The notes beneath the pieces were generated by a model that saw only the letters and a list, made by a program, of their open reading frames with translations, was not told the DNA's origin and did not search any database. From Verrucomicrobiales bacterium (GTDB taxonomy: Bacteria > Verrucomicrobiota > Verrucomicrobiia > Verrucomicrobiales > SLCJ01), in assembly GCA_024636835.1 (NCBI GenBank), contig JAGXGH010000113.1:1-64000 (forward strand): a stretch of DNA of 64,000 nt, in the 5' to 3' direction. Position 1 is the stretch's first letter; every line of letters starts with the position of its first letter. This document shows positions 1-8,442 of this stretch, piece by piece. The position numbers and the translations under genes were made by a program.

Positions 1-163
1 ATCGAGAAAAATGACCCACCATCAACCTCAGAAATCATCCTAATCCACCGCCAGCTCCGCTCAATAAAGACTCGATTTTACAAATTCACTCTGTTTTGGA
101 CAGCAGTGAAACGAAATATGTAGAAATCCACTGTAATGATCAAGACTTTTGTGACCTTGCGGG

Positions 164-232
164 GACTGACCCCATCGATGACCCCATCGACTGACTGACC
201 CCATCGACTGACCCTATCGACTGACCCTATCG
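164..232. repeat. Short tandem repeat of GACTGACCC(C/T)ATC
   Basis: Five tandem copies of a 12-13 base unit, GACTGACCCCATC and its C-to-T variant, with one shortened copy (177-188) and a 4-base stutter before the third. The word GGACTGACCCC recurs at about 10271, beside a truncated gene. No coding or regulatory role is evident. Confidence 0.8.
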
Positions 233-274
233 AAGGATTTGGTGCGGGGGCTGGTACCATTGACGAGATGTAGC

Positions 275-294
275 CCTGGCCAATAATGGACAGG
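275..294. promoter_or_regulatory. Operator-like palindrome, one mismatch
   Basis: CCTGGCC-N6-GGACAGG, one base from the perfect CCTGTCC-N6-GGACAGG found at 6123, 11646, 22036 and 29093. It lies about 45 bases before the GTG at 339 and 112 before the ATG at 406 of the following PEP-CTERM gene. I infer binding by the GntR-type regulator encoded at 6195. Confidence 0.6.
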
Positions 295-338
295 TTGTTA
301 AAAAGGTTTTGGTGAAAAAGTTTTGTCAAGGAGGCTGG

Positions 339-1154
339 GTGAGGGTAGTTTCCACTATAGATCACGTGTGTGCTCAAAAAATCAAAAATATTACAACGAG
401 ATACTATGAAAAAAAGTTACTAACATTTTTTGTTACTCCACTCCTCGCTATAGGACTGAGTGGCGTTTGCTCCGCAGCTGTCGTCTTCACTGAGGATTTC
501 GAAGGCTACGGCAACACTGATGACAACACAGTTGCTACCTACGACGCGTATCCTCCCACCCCAACGAACTGGCTTGCAGCATCCAACGGCTTCAAATCGA
601 ATGAGGCTGGTCTGAACCTCGACGGAACCAATACGGTCTACAGCTTCCGTTATACGAACTCAGGCCTCACAACCAAAAACGGTGTCATTGGAAATCTGGG
701 TGCGGGCACTTACACCATTAGCTTTGATGTGTTGTTTGATAACGGCAGTGCTAGCCCATTTTCGGTGTATTTTGGGACCTTCGCGACTGCGGATGATGCT
801 GATCGACTTGACGTTGCAAGTGGTGCCACATCCGATTTCAGTGCTCTTCTCGCACGGGTCGATGGCCAATATAATGCAGCCACACCTGCTTGGGAATTCA
901 CTTCAGGCGGAACCGACAATGACTCCCAATCCTTCAGCGGATCAACTGCGACCTCGACAACGGTTTCGTTCACTTACATCTCCGATGGCACCGAGACTAC
1001 AGCTGGCCAAGACTTGGTGCTCCGTCTTGACGGTGCCTCCACGACAGGCAACATCGACAACATTACGATAGACGCGCCCGTTGTCCCCGAGCCCTCCGCC
1101 GCTCTTCTTGGTGGACTTGGCGCCCTGCTGCTGCTTCGCCGCCGCCGCGGTTGA
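339..1154 (+). CDS. PEP-CTERM sorting domain protein, start ambiguous
   Basis: This is an exported protein with an N-terminal hydrophobic signal segment (LLTFFVTPLLAIGLSGVCSA) and the C-terminal tail VPEPSAALLGGLGALLLL followed by Arg residues, the signal processed by exosortase/archaeosortase-type systems. The body is Thr/Ser/Asp-rich, typical of secreted beta-sandwich proteins, and I cannot name a function. The start is unresolved. GTG 339 has a perfect AAGGAGG four bases upstream but adds a long hydrophilic leader. ATG 406 followed by seven A resembles the ATG-AAA-AAA starts of the paralogues, but is out of frame by one base and would give MKKKLLTFF only with eight A. So it is either a GTG start, a homopolymer frameshift or a sequencing error. 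An operator-like palindrome lies upstream and a strong terminator downstream. Confidence 0.75.
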   Translation: MRVVSTIDHVCAQKIKNITTRYYEKKLLTFFVTPLLAIGLSGVCSAAVVFTEDFEGYGNTDDNTVATYDAYPPTPTNWLAASNGFKSNEAGLNLDGTNTVYSFRYTNSGLTTKNGVIGNLGAGTYTISFDVLFDNGSASPFSVYFGTFATADDADRLDVASGATSDFSALLARVDGQYNAATPAWEFTSGGTDNDSQSFSGSTATSTTVSFTYISDGTETTAGQDLVLRLDGASTTGNIDNITIDAPVVPEPSAALLGGLGALLLLRRRRG

Positions 1155-1183
1155 GTCGAAACCTTAATGGTCTAACCATTCTC

Positions 1184-1222
1184 AAATCGCCTCAGCTTAT
1201 CATTAGCTGAGGCGATTTTTTG
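1184..1222 (+). terminator. Rho-independent terminator
   Basis: A perfect 14-bp stem (AAATCGCCTCAGCT, 1184-1197, pairing with 1205-1218) has a 7-base loop and ends in a T run. It ends transcription of the PEP-CTERM gene. Confidence 0.9.
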
Positions 1223-1338
1223 CTTTTTATCCATACTGCCATCAACCTAACTGCTTTCATGACTTCGGGCAGAAAGGTCCGTATCATCCAGTCCCAATCT
1301 CTCATTGCTAACAGTTTGAGAAAAGCTCTCGGTTCATC

Positions 1339-3078
1339 TTGCTACTCCTGCTGCATGGTTTGTTGATGATTCAGCTTGTCAATGCTCTGGAGTTCACTGA
1401 TGTGACGACTTCCGCTGGGATTGACCATGTATTTGACCAAGATCCCGCCAATCTTGACAGCGACCCGGAGCATCCGGTGATGACCGGTGGCGCGGTGGCC
1501 GAGGACTTCAATGGGGACGGTTGGGTCGACTTGTTTGTGCTGCAAGGCGGGCTGAGCCCCAACCTGCTCTACATCAATCAGCAGGATGGTACCTTCGTTG
1601 ATGAGGCGGTCAGCCGTGGTGTAGGACAGATAGGGCGGCACACGGCTGCTTGTGGAGCCGACTATGATTCGGATGGGGATATTGACTTGATGGTGGTCAA
1701 TGCTGCTGCTGGAGGACATCTGTTGCTCACCAACGACGGCACCGGCCATTTCAGCTTGGATACGACGCAATTTCCCGAGCCTCCAATGCGAAATTCGAGT
1801 GCCAGTTGGGCCGATATCAACGGTGATGGATTGTTGGATCTTGCGGTTGGAGCATGGAATGATGTAGGCTCCACTGAACTTTACCAAGAGGGTGACATCA
1901 CCATTTACCGCAATCAGGGGGCGGGTAGCTTTGTCGCCTATCAAAAGATTTCCGGTAGCTGGAACTACGTTCCTCATTTTGCGGATTTGGACGGGGATGG
2001 ATGGGTCGACCTGCTGGCCGTTGCGGACTTCAACCAAACCAAATGGTATTTCAACAACGGCAGCGGGGTTTTCCTACCTGGGGGCTCCAGCGACATTGAA
2101 AATGGCATGGGAGTGGCGACTGGCGACCCCGATAACGATGGGGATCTCGATATCTTCATGACCGCCATTCGAGACGAGAATGTCGATCCTTCGGTTTTGC
2201 AGTTTGCTGGCACGGGAACAAGCGGTAACCGCTTGCTGCTCAATACTGGCAATGGCGAATTTGTCGATACGACAACGGCGGCCGGTGTTCGCGATGGATA
2301 CTGGGGTTGGGGGGCGCTTTTTGGGGACTTCGACAACGATGGGGATGAAGACTTGTACCACGTCAATGGCTGGCCTGCCTTCGTGGAAGGTGAAGCCTAT
2401 GCGGGGACTTCCTCGGTCTTGTTCCAGAACAATGGCTCGGCGGTCTTCTCCGAGGTCGCAGCCTCCTCCGGCGATGCGGCCGATACAGGTCAGGGTAGGT
2501 GTGTGGTGTCGTTTGACTATGACAACGACGGGGATCTCGACCTGTTCATCGTCAACAACAATAAACTCAACCCTTTTCCCGGTGGAGTGTTTACCCTGTC
2601 GCCGGGCCAGCCAGTCCTGCTGCGCAATGACAGCGTGTCCACCGGAAACTGGCTCAAAGTCAGGGTGGATGGCGCTGCACCTTACCACTCCCATGGCATG
2701 GGAGCTCGAATCCATTGCAGTCTTCCTGGGAAAAATCAGATGCGTGAGATCAACGCGTCGAGCAATTTCAACGGACATGGTCCCTACCGGATTGCGCACT
2801 TCGGGGCGGGGGCGGCAACGGAGTTCGACCAAGTTCGGGTCAAGTTTCCGAGTGGACAGGAGGTTTGGCTTGAGAATGTAGCGGTCAATCAGGAAATCGT
2901 GATCCATTCGCCGAGGGCACGGTGTCATCCACGCGGGTCGATCCTGCCCAATCCGTCGTGTTTGAGATTGCTGGCGGGGACTTGCCTGCTGGCGCGGTTG
3001 TGGTTTGGACTTATCTTGGTGTTGATTATGCCAACCCGGCAACGATCCAGTTCGGCCCGACTGGGGTGTATCCGGTAG
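1339..3078 (+). CDS. FG-GAP/VCBS repeat protein with ASPIC/UnbV domain
   Basis: A secreted beta-propeller protein. The TTG at 1339 gives a signal peptide (MLLLLHGLLMIQLVNA); the in-frame ATG at 1366 would truncate it. At least seven calcium-binding FG-GAP loops of the DxDxDGxxD type are visible, for example DFNGDGWVDL, DYDSDGDIDL, DINGDGLLDL and DNDGDLDIF. An ASPIC/UnbV-like domain follows around residues 430-525 (NWLKVRV...FPSGQEVWLENV). The last 50 or so residues are Arg/Cys/Leu-rich and look like out-of-frame translation. The next frame continues smoothly as SPEGTVSSTRVDP into a domain encoded at 2922-5087. I therefore read this as the N-terminal half of one protein of about 1250 residues split by a single-base shift near 2911-2916. 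Function unknown, likely surface-exposed. Confidence 0.8.
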   Translation: MLLLLHGLLMIQLVNALEFTDVTTSAGIDHVFDQDPANLDSDPEHPVMTGGAVAEDFNGDGWVDLFVLQGGLSPNLLYINQQDGTFVDEAVSRGVGQIGRHTAACGADYDSDGDIDLMVVNAAAGGHLLLTNDGTGHFSLDTTQFPEPPMRNSSASWADINGDGLLDLAVGAWNDVGSTELYQEGDITIYRNQGAGSFVAYQKISGSWNYVPHFADLDGDGWVDLLAVADFNQTKWYFNNGSGVFLPGGSSDIENGMGVATGDPDNDGDLDIFMTAIRDENVDPSVLQFAGTGTSGNRLLLNTGNGEFVDTTTAAGVRDGYWGWGALFGDFDNDGDEDLYHVNGWPAFVEGEAYAGTSSVLFQNNGSAVFSEVAASSGDAADTGQGRCVVSFDYDNDGDLDLFIVNNNKLNPFPGGVFTLSPGQPVLLRNDSVSTGNWLKVRVDGAAPYHSHGMGARIHCSLPGKNQMREINASSNFNGHGPYRIAHFGAGAATEFDQVRVKFPSGQEVWLENVAVNQEIVIHSPRARCHPRGSILPNPSCLRLLAGTCLLARLWFGLILVLIMPTRQRSSSARLGCIR

Positions 3079-5087
3079 TCGCGAATGTCTATGTCGATTC
3101 GGGTAAGACCAGCCTCCTGTGGGCAGAAAGCCACGAAGTCGAGGTGAATGACCCCAGTGCTCCGGTGCCGAGCATCGCGCGCACATGGAACGAGGAAATC
3201 CTGCAATCGATTCGCATCGATTTTCCGGATCCGGCCGTGCATGCACGCAATCTGTTTCACGTATCGGTGGCGATGTGGGATGCATGGGCTGCCTATGATT
3301 CCACGGCGGTTGGCTACATCCGCCGCGAGGATCAGAGCGCCGCCAACCTTGCTGCGGCGCGCCGTGAGGCCATCAGTTATGCCGCCTACCGGGTCCTGCG
3401 TTTCCGGTATTCCAAGTCAGTCAATGCCTCCACCTCGCTGGCCTTGTTTGATACGCGTATGGAGGCATTGGGATACCCCGTTGAAACAACGACTGTGGTT
3501 GGCGACACCCCGGCAGCAGTCGGAAATCGAGTGGCCGCCGCTGTGTTGGCTTGGGGCGAAACTGACGGATCACGGGAAGACACCTTTTATGATGATCCCT
3601 CTTACGCGCCTGTAAATGACCCCCTGCGGATCGCAAACTCGGGTACCACGCTGAATGATCCCAACCGTTGGCAGCCACTTCGATTCACCCAGGCATTCAC
3701 GCAGAACGGACTGACCACCAGCAGGGTCCAAGTCTTTGTGGGCTCCCATTGGGGCTGGGTCCGCCCGTTTGCCCTCGTGCCCGAACTAACGACCTATCTG
3801 GATCCTGGCTTGCCCCCGCAACTGGGGGGCGAGGGAGACGCGGATTATAAGCAAGGCAGTCTTGATGTCATTCAATTCAGCAGTTGGCTTGATCCTGATG
3901 ACGGAGTCATGATCGATATTTCCCCAAAATCCAAAGGACTCAACTCACTGGGGGCAAATGATGGAACGGGGCATGGATTATCTCCCAACCCGTTCACCGG
4001 CCAACCTTATGAGGAACAATGGGTGAAGCGTGCCGATTATGGGCGCGTGATTGCCGAATTCTGGGCGGATGGCCCCGAATCCGAGACGCCACCCGGGCAT
4101 TGGAACACACTGTCCAACAAAGTCGCCGATGATGCTCTGACCGAAAAGAAATTCAAGGGGCAGGGGCCAGTGCTGGGTGACCTTGAGTGGGATGTGAAAT
4201 TGTACTTTGCGCTCAACGCCGCATTGCACGACTCGGCAGTCGCAGCGTGGGGCTGCAAGCGCTACTATGACTATATCCGGCCGATCAGCAGCATTCGCCA
4301 CATGAGTGGCAACGGCATTTTGCCCGAGGTGCCCGGACTGGTGGAAAAAATCACTGCTGAATCCTCAGCTAACGGAGAGCGCCATGCAGAACTGGTCGCC
4401 AGCGGCGCATCAATTGGTGACACGGCCATCTATGCATGGGGAGGGGAACCTGCTGATCCGGAGACCGAATACACCGGCAGTGAGTGGATTCTGGGAGAGC
4501 GCTGGTTGCCGTATCAACGGGATACGTTCGTCACCCCAGCCTTTGCAGGCTATGTGTCGGGCCACAGTACATTCAGTCGGGCGGCTGCCGAAGTGTTGAC
4601 CTATTTCACGGGCAGTCCCTACTTTCCCGGCGGATTGGGAAGCTATACCAAGGAAGCGGGAAGCCTGGAGTTTGAATACGGGCCCTCAACGGATGTCATC
4701 CTGCAATGGGCGACATACTATGATGCGGCGGATGAGGCGGGCATTTCACGATTGTATGGAGGAATTCATGTTCCGGCTGACGATGGTCCTGGGCGAATCA
4801 TGGGGGCTCAGGCAGGTATTCGCGCAATGAATCTGGCGGAAAAATACTATGATGGATCCATCCTTACCGAACCGATTCATGCGAATATTACCAAGAATGG
4901 GACCGACTTTGTGCTACAGGCTTGGGTGGTTCGAGGCATGTATGCAAAACTTCAATCGAGTCCCAATATGGTGGATTGGGCGGATTTGACGTCCATGGAG
5001 CGATTGTTTGAATCCAATCCCAGCTGGGACATTGAGAGCCCAGCGGTTTCTCAGTTTTTCAGGGTTGTCCAAAAATCAAAACCCTAA
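2922..5087 (+). CDS. Vanadium haloperoxidase / PAP2-superfamily domain protein, probably the C-terminal half of a split gene
   Basis: After an Ig-like segment (residues 1-85) comes a domain of the vanadium-dependent haloperoxidase/acid phosphatase fold. The active-site motifs are visible: RPISSIRH (about 450), the central GYVSGHSTFSRAAAE (about 550) and RLYGGIHVPADDGPGR (about 615). These families bind vanadate or phosphate with conserved Lys/Arg, the SGH serine-histidine pair and a late Arg/His. The C-terminus (620-721) adds a short beta domain. The GTG at 2922 has no ribosome binding site and overlaps the preceding frame by 157 bases, and there is no signal peptide of its own. It was therefore probably made as a fusion with the FG-GAP part. 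Halide oxidation versus phosphatase activity cannot be told from sequence. Confidence 0.8.
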   Translation: MSSTRVDPAQSVVFEIAGGDLPAGAVVVWTYLGVDYANPATIQFGPTGVYPVVANVYVDSGKTSLLWAESHEVEVNDPSAPVPSIARTWNEEILQSIRIDFPDPAVHARNLFHVSVAMWDAWAAYDSTAVGYIRREDQSAANLAAARREAISYAAYRVLRFRYSKSVNASTSLALFDTRMEALGYPVETTTVVGDTPAAVGNRVAAAVLAWGETDGSREDTFYDDPSYAPVNDPLRIANSGTTLNDPNRWQPLRFTQAFTQNGLTTSRVQVFVGSHWGWVRPFALVPELTTYLDPGLPPQLGGEGDADYKQGSLDVIQFSSWLDPDDGVMIDISPKSKGLNSLGANDGTGHGLSPNPFTGQPYEEQWVKRADYGRVIAEFWADGPESETPPGHWNTLSNKVADDALTEKKFKGQGPVLGDLEWDVKLYFALNAALHDSAVAAWGCKRYYDYIRPISSIRHMSGNGILPEVPGLVEKITAESSANGERHAELVASGASIGDTAIYAWGGEPADPETEYTGSEWILGERWLPYQRDTFVTPAFAGYVSGHSTFSRAAAEVLTYFTGSPYFPGGLGSYTKEAGSLEFEYGPSTDVILQWATYYDAADEAGISRLYGGIHVPADDGPGRIMGAQAGIRAMNLAEKYYDGSILTEPIHANITKNGTDFVLQAWVVRGMYAKLQSSPNMVDWADLTSMERLFESNPSWDIESPAVSQFFRVVQKSKP

Positions 5088-5215
5088 CGACTAATTTTGT
5101 AGAGAAATGCTTTCACATCGACATTGTTCTGTACAAAAATGGTCCAAAAAAGGTCAGGAAGATAAGGCACACAACGGCTATTGACTAGACTTTTCGATCT
5201 CTCCACTCACCCGCT

Positions 5216-5450
5216 ATGCCACGGCAATTGAGGATAGTATATTAGGGTGCGATTCACCACGTGATGGCGCGAGGTAACCGGAGGGAGAAGATTGTCCGTG
5301 ATGAAGAGGATCGGAGACGTTTTGAGGCAACCCTTGAAGAGGTTGTGGGCACGATGGGCTGGATACGCTATGCCCATGTGCTGATGGGTATCCATTAGCA
5401 CCTTATTTTCAAGAAGCCTGAACCCAACCAGGTGAAGGGCTTGGGTGGGC
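5216..5450 (+). pseudogene. Decayed REP-associated (Y1/HUH) transposase
   Basis: Reading from the ATG at 5216 gives MPRQLRIVY-stop-GAIHHVMARGNRREKI, then DEEDRRRFEATLEEVVGTMGW, then AHVLMGIH-stop-HLIFKKPEPN and VKGLGW. This matches the N-terminal half of RAYT/Y1 transposases in order, including the HxH region, where MGNHYH is usual and MGIH-stop-H is found. Two in-frame stops and loss of the C-terminal half mark it as dead. Such transposases mobilise or maintain palindromic intergenic repeats, and a repeat family of that kind is present nearby. Confidence 0.8.
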
Positions 5451-6122
5451 AGCATTAAGCCAAGTTGATCGAGCCGAGCAGCAACTCGTATGGGAGGTTA
5501 ACGGAAGGGATGCTTTTCAAGCGTCCGTGATATTTGTGTGGCGTGTGGAAAGGGTATCGGTATGGGAATGATGTACGACGCTGAAAGAAAGTTACGGACG
5601 AGGTGGAACTCATCCCTCCCTGCGGAGATGGGTGTGACGTGATTTTATGGATGGTTCCTTGGATTGGCTCGTAAAAACATACTTCTCCAAGAACGATAAC
5701 TGACGAGTATGGTCTCTGTCTATGGGGTAGGTCCTCACCACAGGCTGCTTTGAAACCACGATCCCGGTAAATCAAGGGTTCCAGCGTCAAAAAGGGTCGA
5801 AAATAGCCGGTTTTTGCCGCGAATAGCGAAAGTCGGGCTGAACGGGACAGCATCGCCTCACGCATACCCTGGCTTTCACATCGACTATTTCCAAAAATAC
5901 GGTCGGAGGTGGTTGACAATGCCTCGGTAGGTTTAGATTGGTCGATTTTCCCATAGAGACTCTGCACATAAGGTTGCGCACGGATGCTTGCGTTTTTTGA
6001 AGGAAGCGCGCCGATGGCGCTATTAAAATAGCGCCGTTTTGCTAGGACCGCCTCTTAATTAATGCTGGTGGCGGCTCTACAGAGGTCGGAAAGCATGGTC
6101 TATGTGTAGTGTTTTGCAACTA
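5451..6122. other. Gene-free stretch with a hairpin repeat
   Basis: No coding region I can support; the minus-strand reading frame 5455-5967 shows no domain or plausible start context. The right end (6001-6040) carries a copy of the dispersed palindromic repeat, with a perfect GGCGCTATT stem at 6016-6024/6027-6035 followed by GTTTT. Confidence 0.5.
6007..6040. repeat. Dispersed palindromic repeat, copy 1
   Basis: CGCGCCGATGGCGCT then TTAAAA and the complementary arm AATAGCGCC form a perfect 9-bp stem with a 2-base loop. Related sequences lie at 9921-9949 and 13116-13136. The trailing GTTTT could give weak terminator activity. Confidence 0.6.
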
Positions 6123-6142
6123 CCTGTCCGTCTGTGGACAGG
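6123..6142. promoter_or_regulatory. Operator O1 of the regulator gene
   Basis: A perfect palindrome, CCTGTCC-N6-GGACAGG, 52 bases before the ATG of the regulator gene. Identical half-sites with the same 6-base spacer recur at 11646, 22036 and 29093. Confidence 0.75.
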
Positions 6143-6166
6143 GTGTCTTTCACAGAGATCTCGACA

Positions 6167-6186
6167 CCTGTCCTTGATTGGACATG
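6167..6186. promoter_or_regulatory. Operator O2 of the regulator gene
   Basis: CCTGTCC-N6-GGACATG, one mismatch, ending 8 bases before the ATG at 6195 with its centre 44 bp from that of O1. A site this close to the start would block the promoter or ribosome access, which suggests autorepression. Confidence 0.65.
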
Positions 6187-6194
6187 ATAGGGGA

Positions 6195-7256
6195 ATGTCA
6201 CTATCCATTCTCTCCCCATCTGATCAGGTCGCGGTGCACCTTCGCGAGCAATTGCTAGCAAGCCGTTGGGGACAAGTGCTGCCAGGTACACCGACACTGG
6301 CGGTCGAACTCGGCGTTGACCGCAAAACGATCATGGCGGCCCTCAATCAGCTGGAGGAGGAAGGATTGCTGAAGTCGCAGGGCGCTGGGCGTCCGAGACT
6401 GATCACCCTACCGAAGACAAAAATATCCAATGCCCTCAAGATCAGAATTCTTCCTTATGAGCTTGCCGATCAACATCGTCCTTTCGTCCATAGTCTGATC
6501 AATCAACTTGAGGAGAATGGTCATTCCGCCAGACTCTCCAATAAGACCTTGTTGGATCTGCGGATGGATGTGGACAGGATTTCACGTTACATGGAAAAAG
6601 AGCCGGCGGATTTATGGATGCCTCTGGCCGCCTCACGTGACGTGTTGGAGTGGCTTTCCGTGCAGGACGTCGCCACGTTTGCGATCTTTGGCCGCCGTCG
6701 TCAGGTATCGCTGGCTAGCATCGGTCCTGACAAGGGGCCGGCGTTGATTGAGGCCGTTCAGCATCTGATAGGTTTGGGGCATCGGCGCATCGCTTATATG
6801 GTGCGCGAAGAACGCAGAAAACCTAGTCCGGGATACATCGAACGTCTGTATCTCAGCGAGTTGCAAGCTCATGGCATTGCTACCAGCCAATTCAACTTGC
6901 CCGATTGGGAGGACAATACAGAGAGTTTCAATTCTTGCATCGATAGGTTGTTTCAACACACTCCCCCCACTGCGTTGCTACTTGATGAATCGGAATTTTT
7001 CTTTGCCGCCAGTCATCGTCTTGCGCAGTCCGGTATCAGCGCGCCGCGGGACGTGTCATTAATCTGTCAGGATTACTCGGCAGCATTCGAGTGGTGCCAG
7101 CCGCAAGTTTCCCACATCAACTGGTTCGCCGAACCCCTTGTTGAACGAACTGTCAAATGGGTCAATCAGTTTAGCCGTGGCAAGAACCAGCGCGAGGTGA
7201 TGTTCACCGAAGCGAGTTTCATCGAAGGAGGAACCACGGGGCCGGTGCCGCGGTGA
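6195..7256 (+). CDS. GntR-type HTH / LacI-like sensor transcriptional regulator
   Basis: A predicted DNA-binding regulator of 353 residues. The N-terminal winged helix-turn-helix (about 5-75) has the GntR pattern: REQLLASRWGQVLPGTPTLAVELGVDRKTI, then LNQLEEEGLLKSQGAGR. The rest resembles a periplasmic-binding-protein/LacI sensor (for example GHRRIAYMVREERR, PTALLLDESEFFFAA, PRDVSLICQDYS) that would bind a small ligand, probably a sugar, though the ligand cannot be read from sequence. The ATG at 6195 is preferred because it aligns with the paralogous start at 11720 and follows two operators. Both operators in its own promoter suggest autoregulation. The same palindrome lies ahead of two large cassette genes and a PEP-CTERM gene, so it probably controls them. 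Confidence 0.8.
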   Translation: MSLSILSPSDQVAVHLREQLLASRWGQVLPGTPTLAVELGVDRKTIMAALNQLEEEGLLKSQGAGRPRLITLPKTKISNALKIRILPYELADQHRPFVHSLINQLEENGHSARLSNKTLLDLRMDVDRISRYMEKEPADLWMPLAASRDVLEWLSVQDVATFAIFGRRRQVSLASIGPDKGPALIEAVQHLIGLGHRRIAYMVREERRKPSPGYIERLYLSELQAHGIATSQFNLPDWEDNTESFNSCIDRLFQHTPPTALLLDESEFFFAASHRLAQSGISAPRDVSLICQDYSAAFEWCQPQVSHINWFAEPLVERTVKWVNQFSRGKNQREVMFTEASFIEGGTTGPVPR

Positions 7257-7360
7257 GGTGGTTTCAGACCTGAGAAAAAGAGGGCAGGAAGATTCAATGG
7301 TTGCCTGCCAGTATGCTTCGCTGACATCTGATGATGTCAGTGCGCCAACCTGATCCAAAA

Positions 7361-7391
7361 AAAGGAGCGACCCTAGAAGGGGCGCTCCTTT
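7361..7391 (-). terminator. Terminator of the minus-strand PEP-CTERM gene
   Basis: A stem AAAGGAGCG/CGCTCCTTT, extended by CCC/GGG across one mismatch, followed on the minus strand by a run of seven T. It lies between convergent genes and may also act weakly in the plus direction. Confidence 0.8.
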
Positions 7392-7419
7392 ATAATTTAA
7401 ATCCAGGTGAATTGTCCGA

Positions 7420-8310
7420 TCAGCGGCGGCGGCGCAGGAGGCCGAGGACACCGAGAGCACCGAGCAGGGCTACGGATGGCTCAGGGATTGGGCTTACGTC
7501 AGCGAATGACGCACCGAAACGAATTTCATCATAGGTCTGGATGCCTCCGGAGTTACGCTGCGCGAAAGTGATGGTGTCCAGCTGACCTTGGAGGATGAGT
7601 GCGCTACGCGTGGCACCTCCCGTGGTGGGTGCTGTGGAGATGTCGTCCAAGGCGCGAGTCCAAATGGTGAGCGAGTCGTTCAACCCCGAGTCAGCGTTCC
7701 ACTGCATTCTCCCAATAACCAAGGTTTCACCGAATCTATCATTATTTGCAGGACTAGCGATGGGAGTAGAGTCCTGCAGGGACTCTGACGCGCTACTGGT
7801 AACACGGGCCGTGCTGTTCGAGTAACTGAGGGCAGCCAAGACACCGTTTTGGTTGTAGGTGCCAAAGCCATATCCCGCAGCAGACAAGGCTGGCCCGGAA
7901 GATCCTGTAGTGAATTGCGACGTAGCAAAAGCGAAGCCAGAATGCTCGTTTGAACCACCGTGCGATGATTTCTTATACACATAGCTGAACCAAAGAGTAG
8001 CCCCATCGTTGAGCAGACCAGCATCACCTAGTGCAGATGACGTGGTAACCCATACATCCGTGCCGTTGCCATTCCCCACACTCACCTGACCGCCCGCATT
8101 CTCCAAATCGCCATAGTTCAAAGTAGGCGGAGTCACGACGGTGACAGTCTGATCCTGGCTCCAATTTCCTGTGAGTCCTGTAGTACTGGCCGCTTTGCCA
8201 TTGAGAGCACCTGCGGTTTGGCCGAAAGGCTCATAGACCAAGGCGGCAGCATTAGCGGAGGCGCAGCAGGCCATGATTGCGGTAAACACGAGTGTTGATG
8301 TTTTTTTCAT
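7420..8310 (-). CDS. PEP-CTERM sorting domain protein
   Basis: A 296-residue exported protein. ATG 8310 gives the signal peptide MKKTSTLVFTAIMACCASANA; it sits in the ATC-ATG context shared by other exported genes here, with no Shine-Dalgarno sequence. The C-terminus IPEPSVALLGALGVLGLL followed by Arg is the sorting signal. The middle (LNGKAAS, TLWFSYVYKK, NDSLTIWTRALDD, IQTYDEIRFGASFADV) resembles the LamG/concanavalin-like proteins common among planctomycetal and verrucomicrobial PEP-CTERM proteins, so carbohydrate binding or an extracellular matrix role is possible but not shown. It is divergent from the regulator gene at 8443, and no CCTGTCC operator is present between them. Confidence 0.8.
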   Translation of the reverse strand: MKKTSTLVFTAIMACCASANAAALVYEPFGQTAGALNGKAASTTGLTGNWSQDQTVTVVTPPTLNYGDLENAGGQVSVGNGNGTDVWVTTSSALGDAGLLNDGATLWFSYVYKKSSHGGSNEHSGFAFATSQFTTGSSGPALSAAGYGFGTYNQNGVLAALSYSNSTARVTSSASESLQDSTPIASPANNDRFGETLVIGRMQWNADSGLNDSLTIWTRALDDISTAPTTGGATRSALILQGQLDTITFAQRNSGGIQTYDEIRFGASFADVSPIPEPSVALLGALGVLGLLRRRR

Positions 8311-8442
8311 GATGAATTTGGTAGAAGGTGGTCTGGGCGCTCTATTCGAGATCCATGAACCCATAAATAGAACATAACCATCCCCTCCCGCAAACCACTT
8401 CCCTCTCGACAACTATCCTTTTTTCCATGATACCTACCTGCG

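Larger units (their letters stand above)
1..338. other. Intergenic left edge
   Basis: I see no supportable gene here; the reading frame on the minus strand across 78-377 has no recognisable features. The stretch holds a tandem array of a 13-base unit at 164-232, a near-palindromic operator at 275-294, and an AAGGAGG at 328-334 that could serve a GTG at 339. Confidence 0.6.

Noticed and set aside
2074-3285. Minus-strand open frame of 403 codons
   Set aside because: It opposes the FG-GAP gene and the start of the haloperoxidase part; no recognisable protein features.
5455-5967. Minus-strand open frame of 170 codons considered as a transposase
   Set aside because: No motif or start context; it neither extends the RAYT relic nor resembles another transposase.
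7321-7340. Hairpin CTGACATC-TGAT-GATGTCAG as a terminator of the 6195 gene
   Set aside because: A perfect stem but no T run after it; the adjacent 7361-7391 hairpin is the better terminator, in the minus direction.
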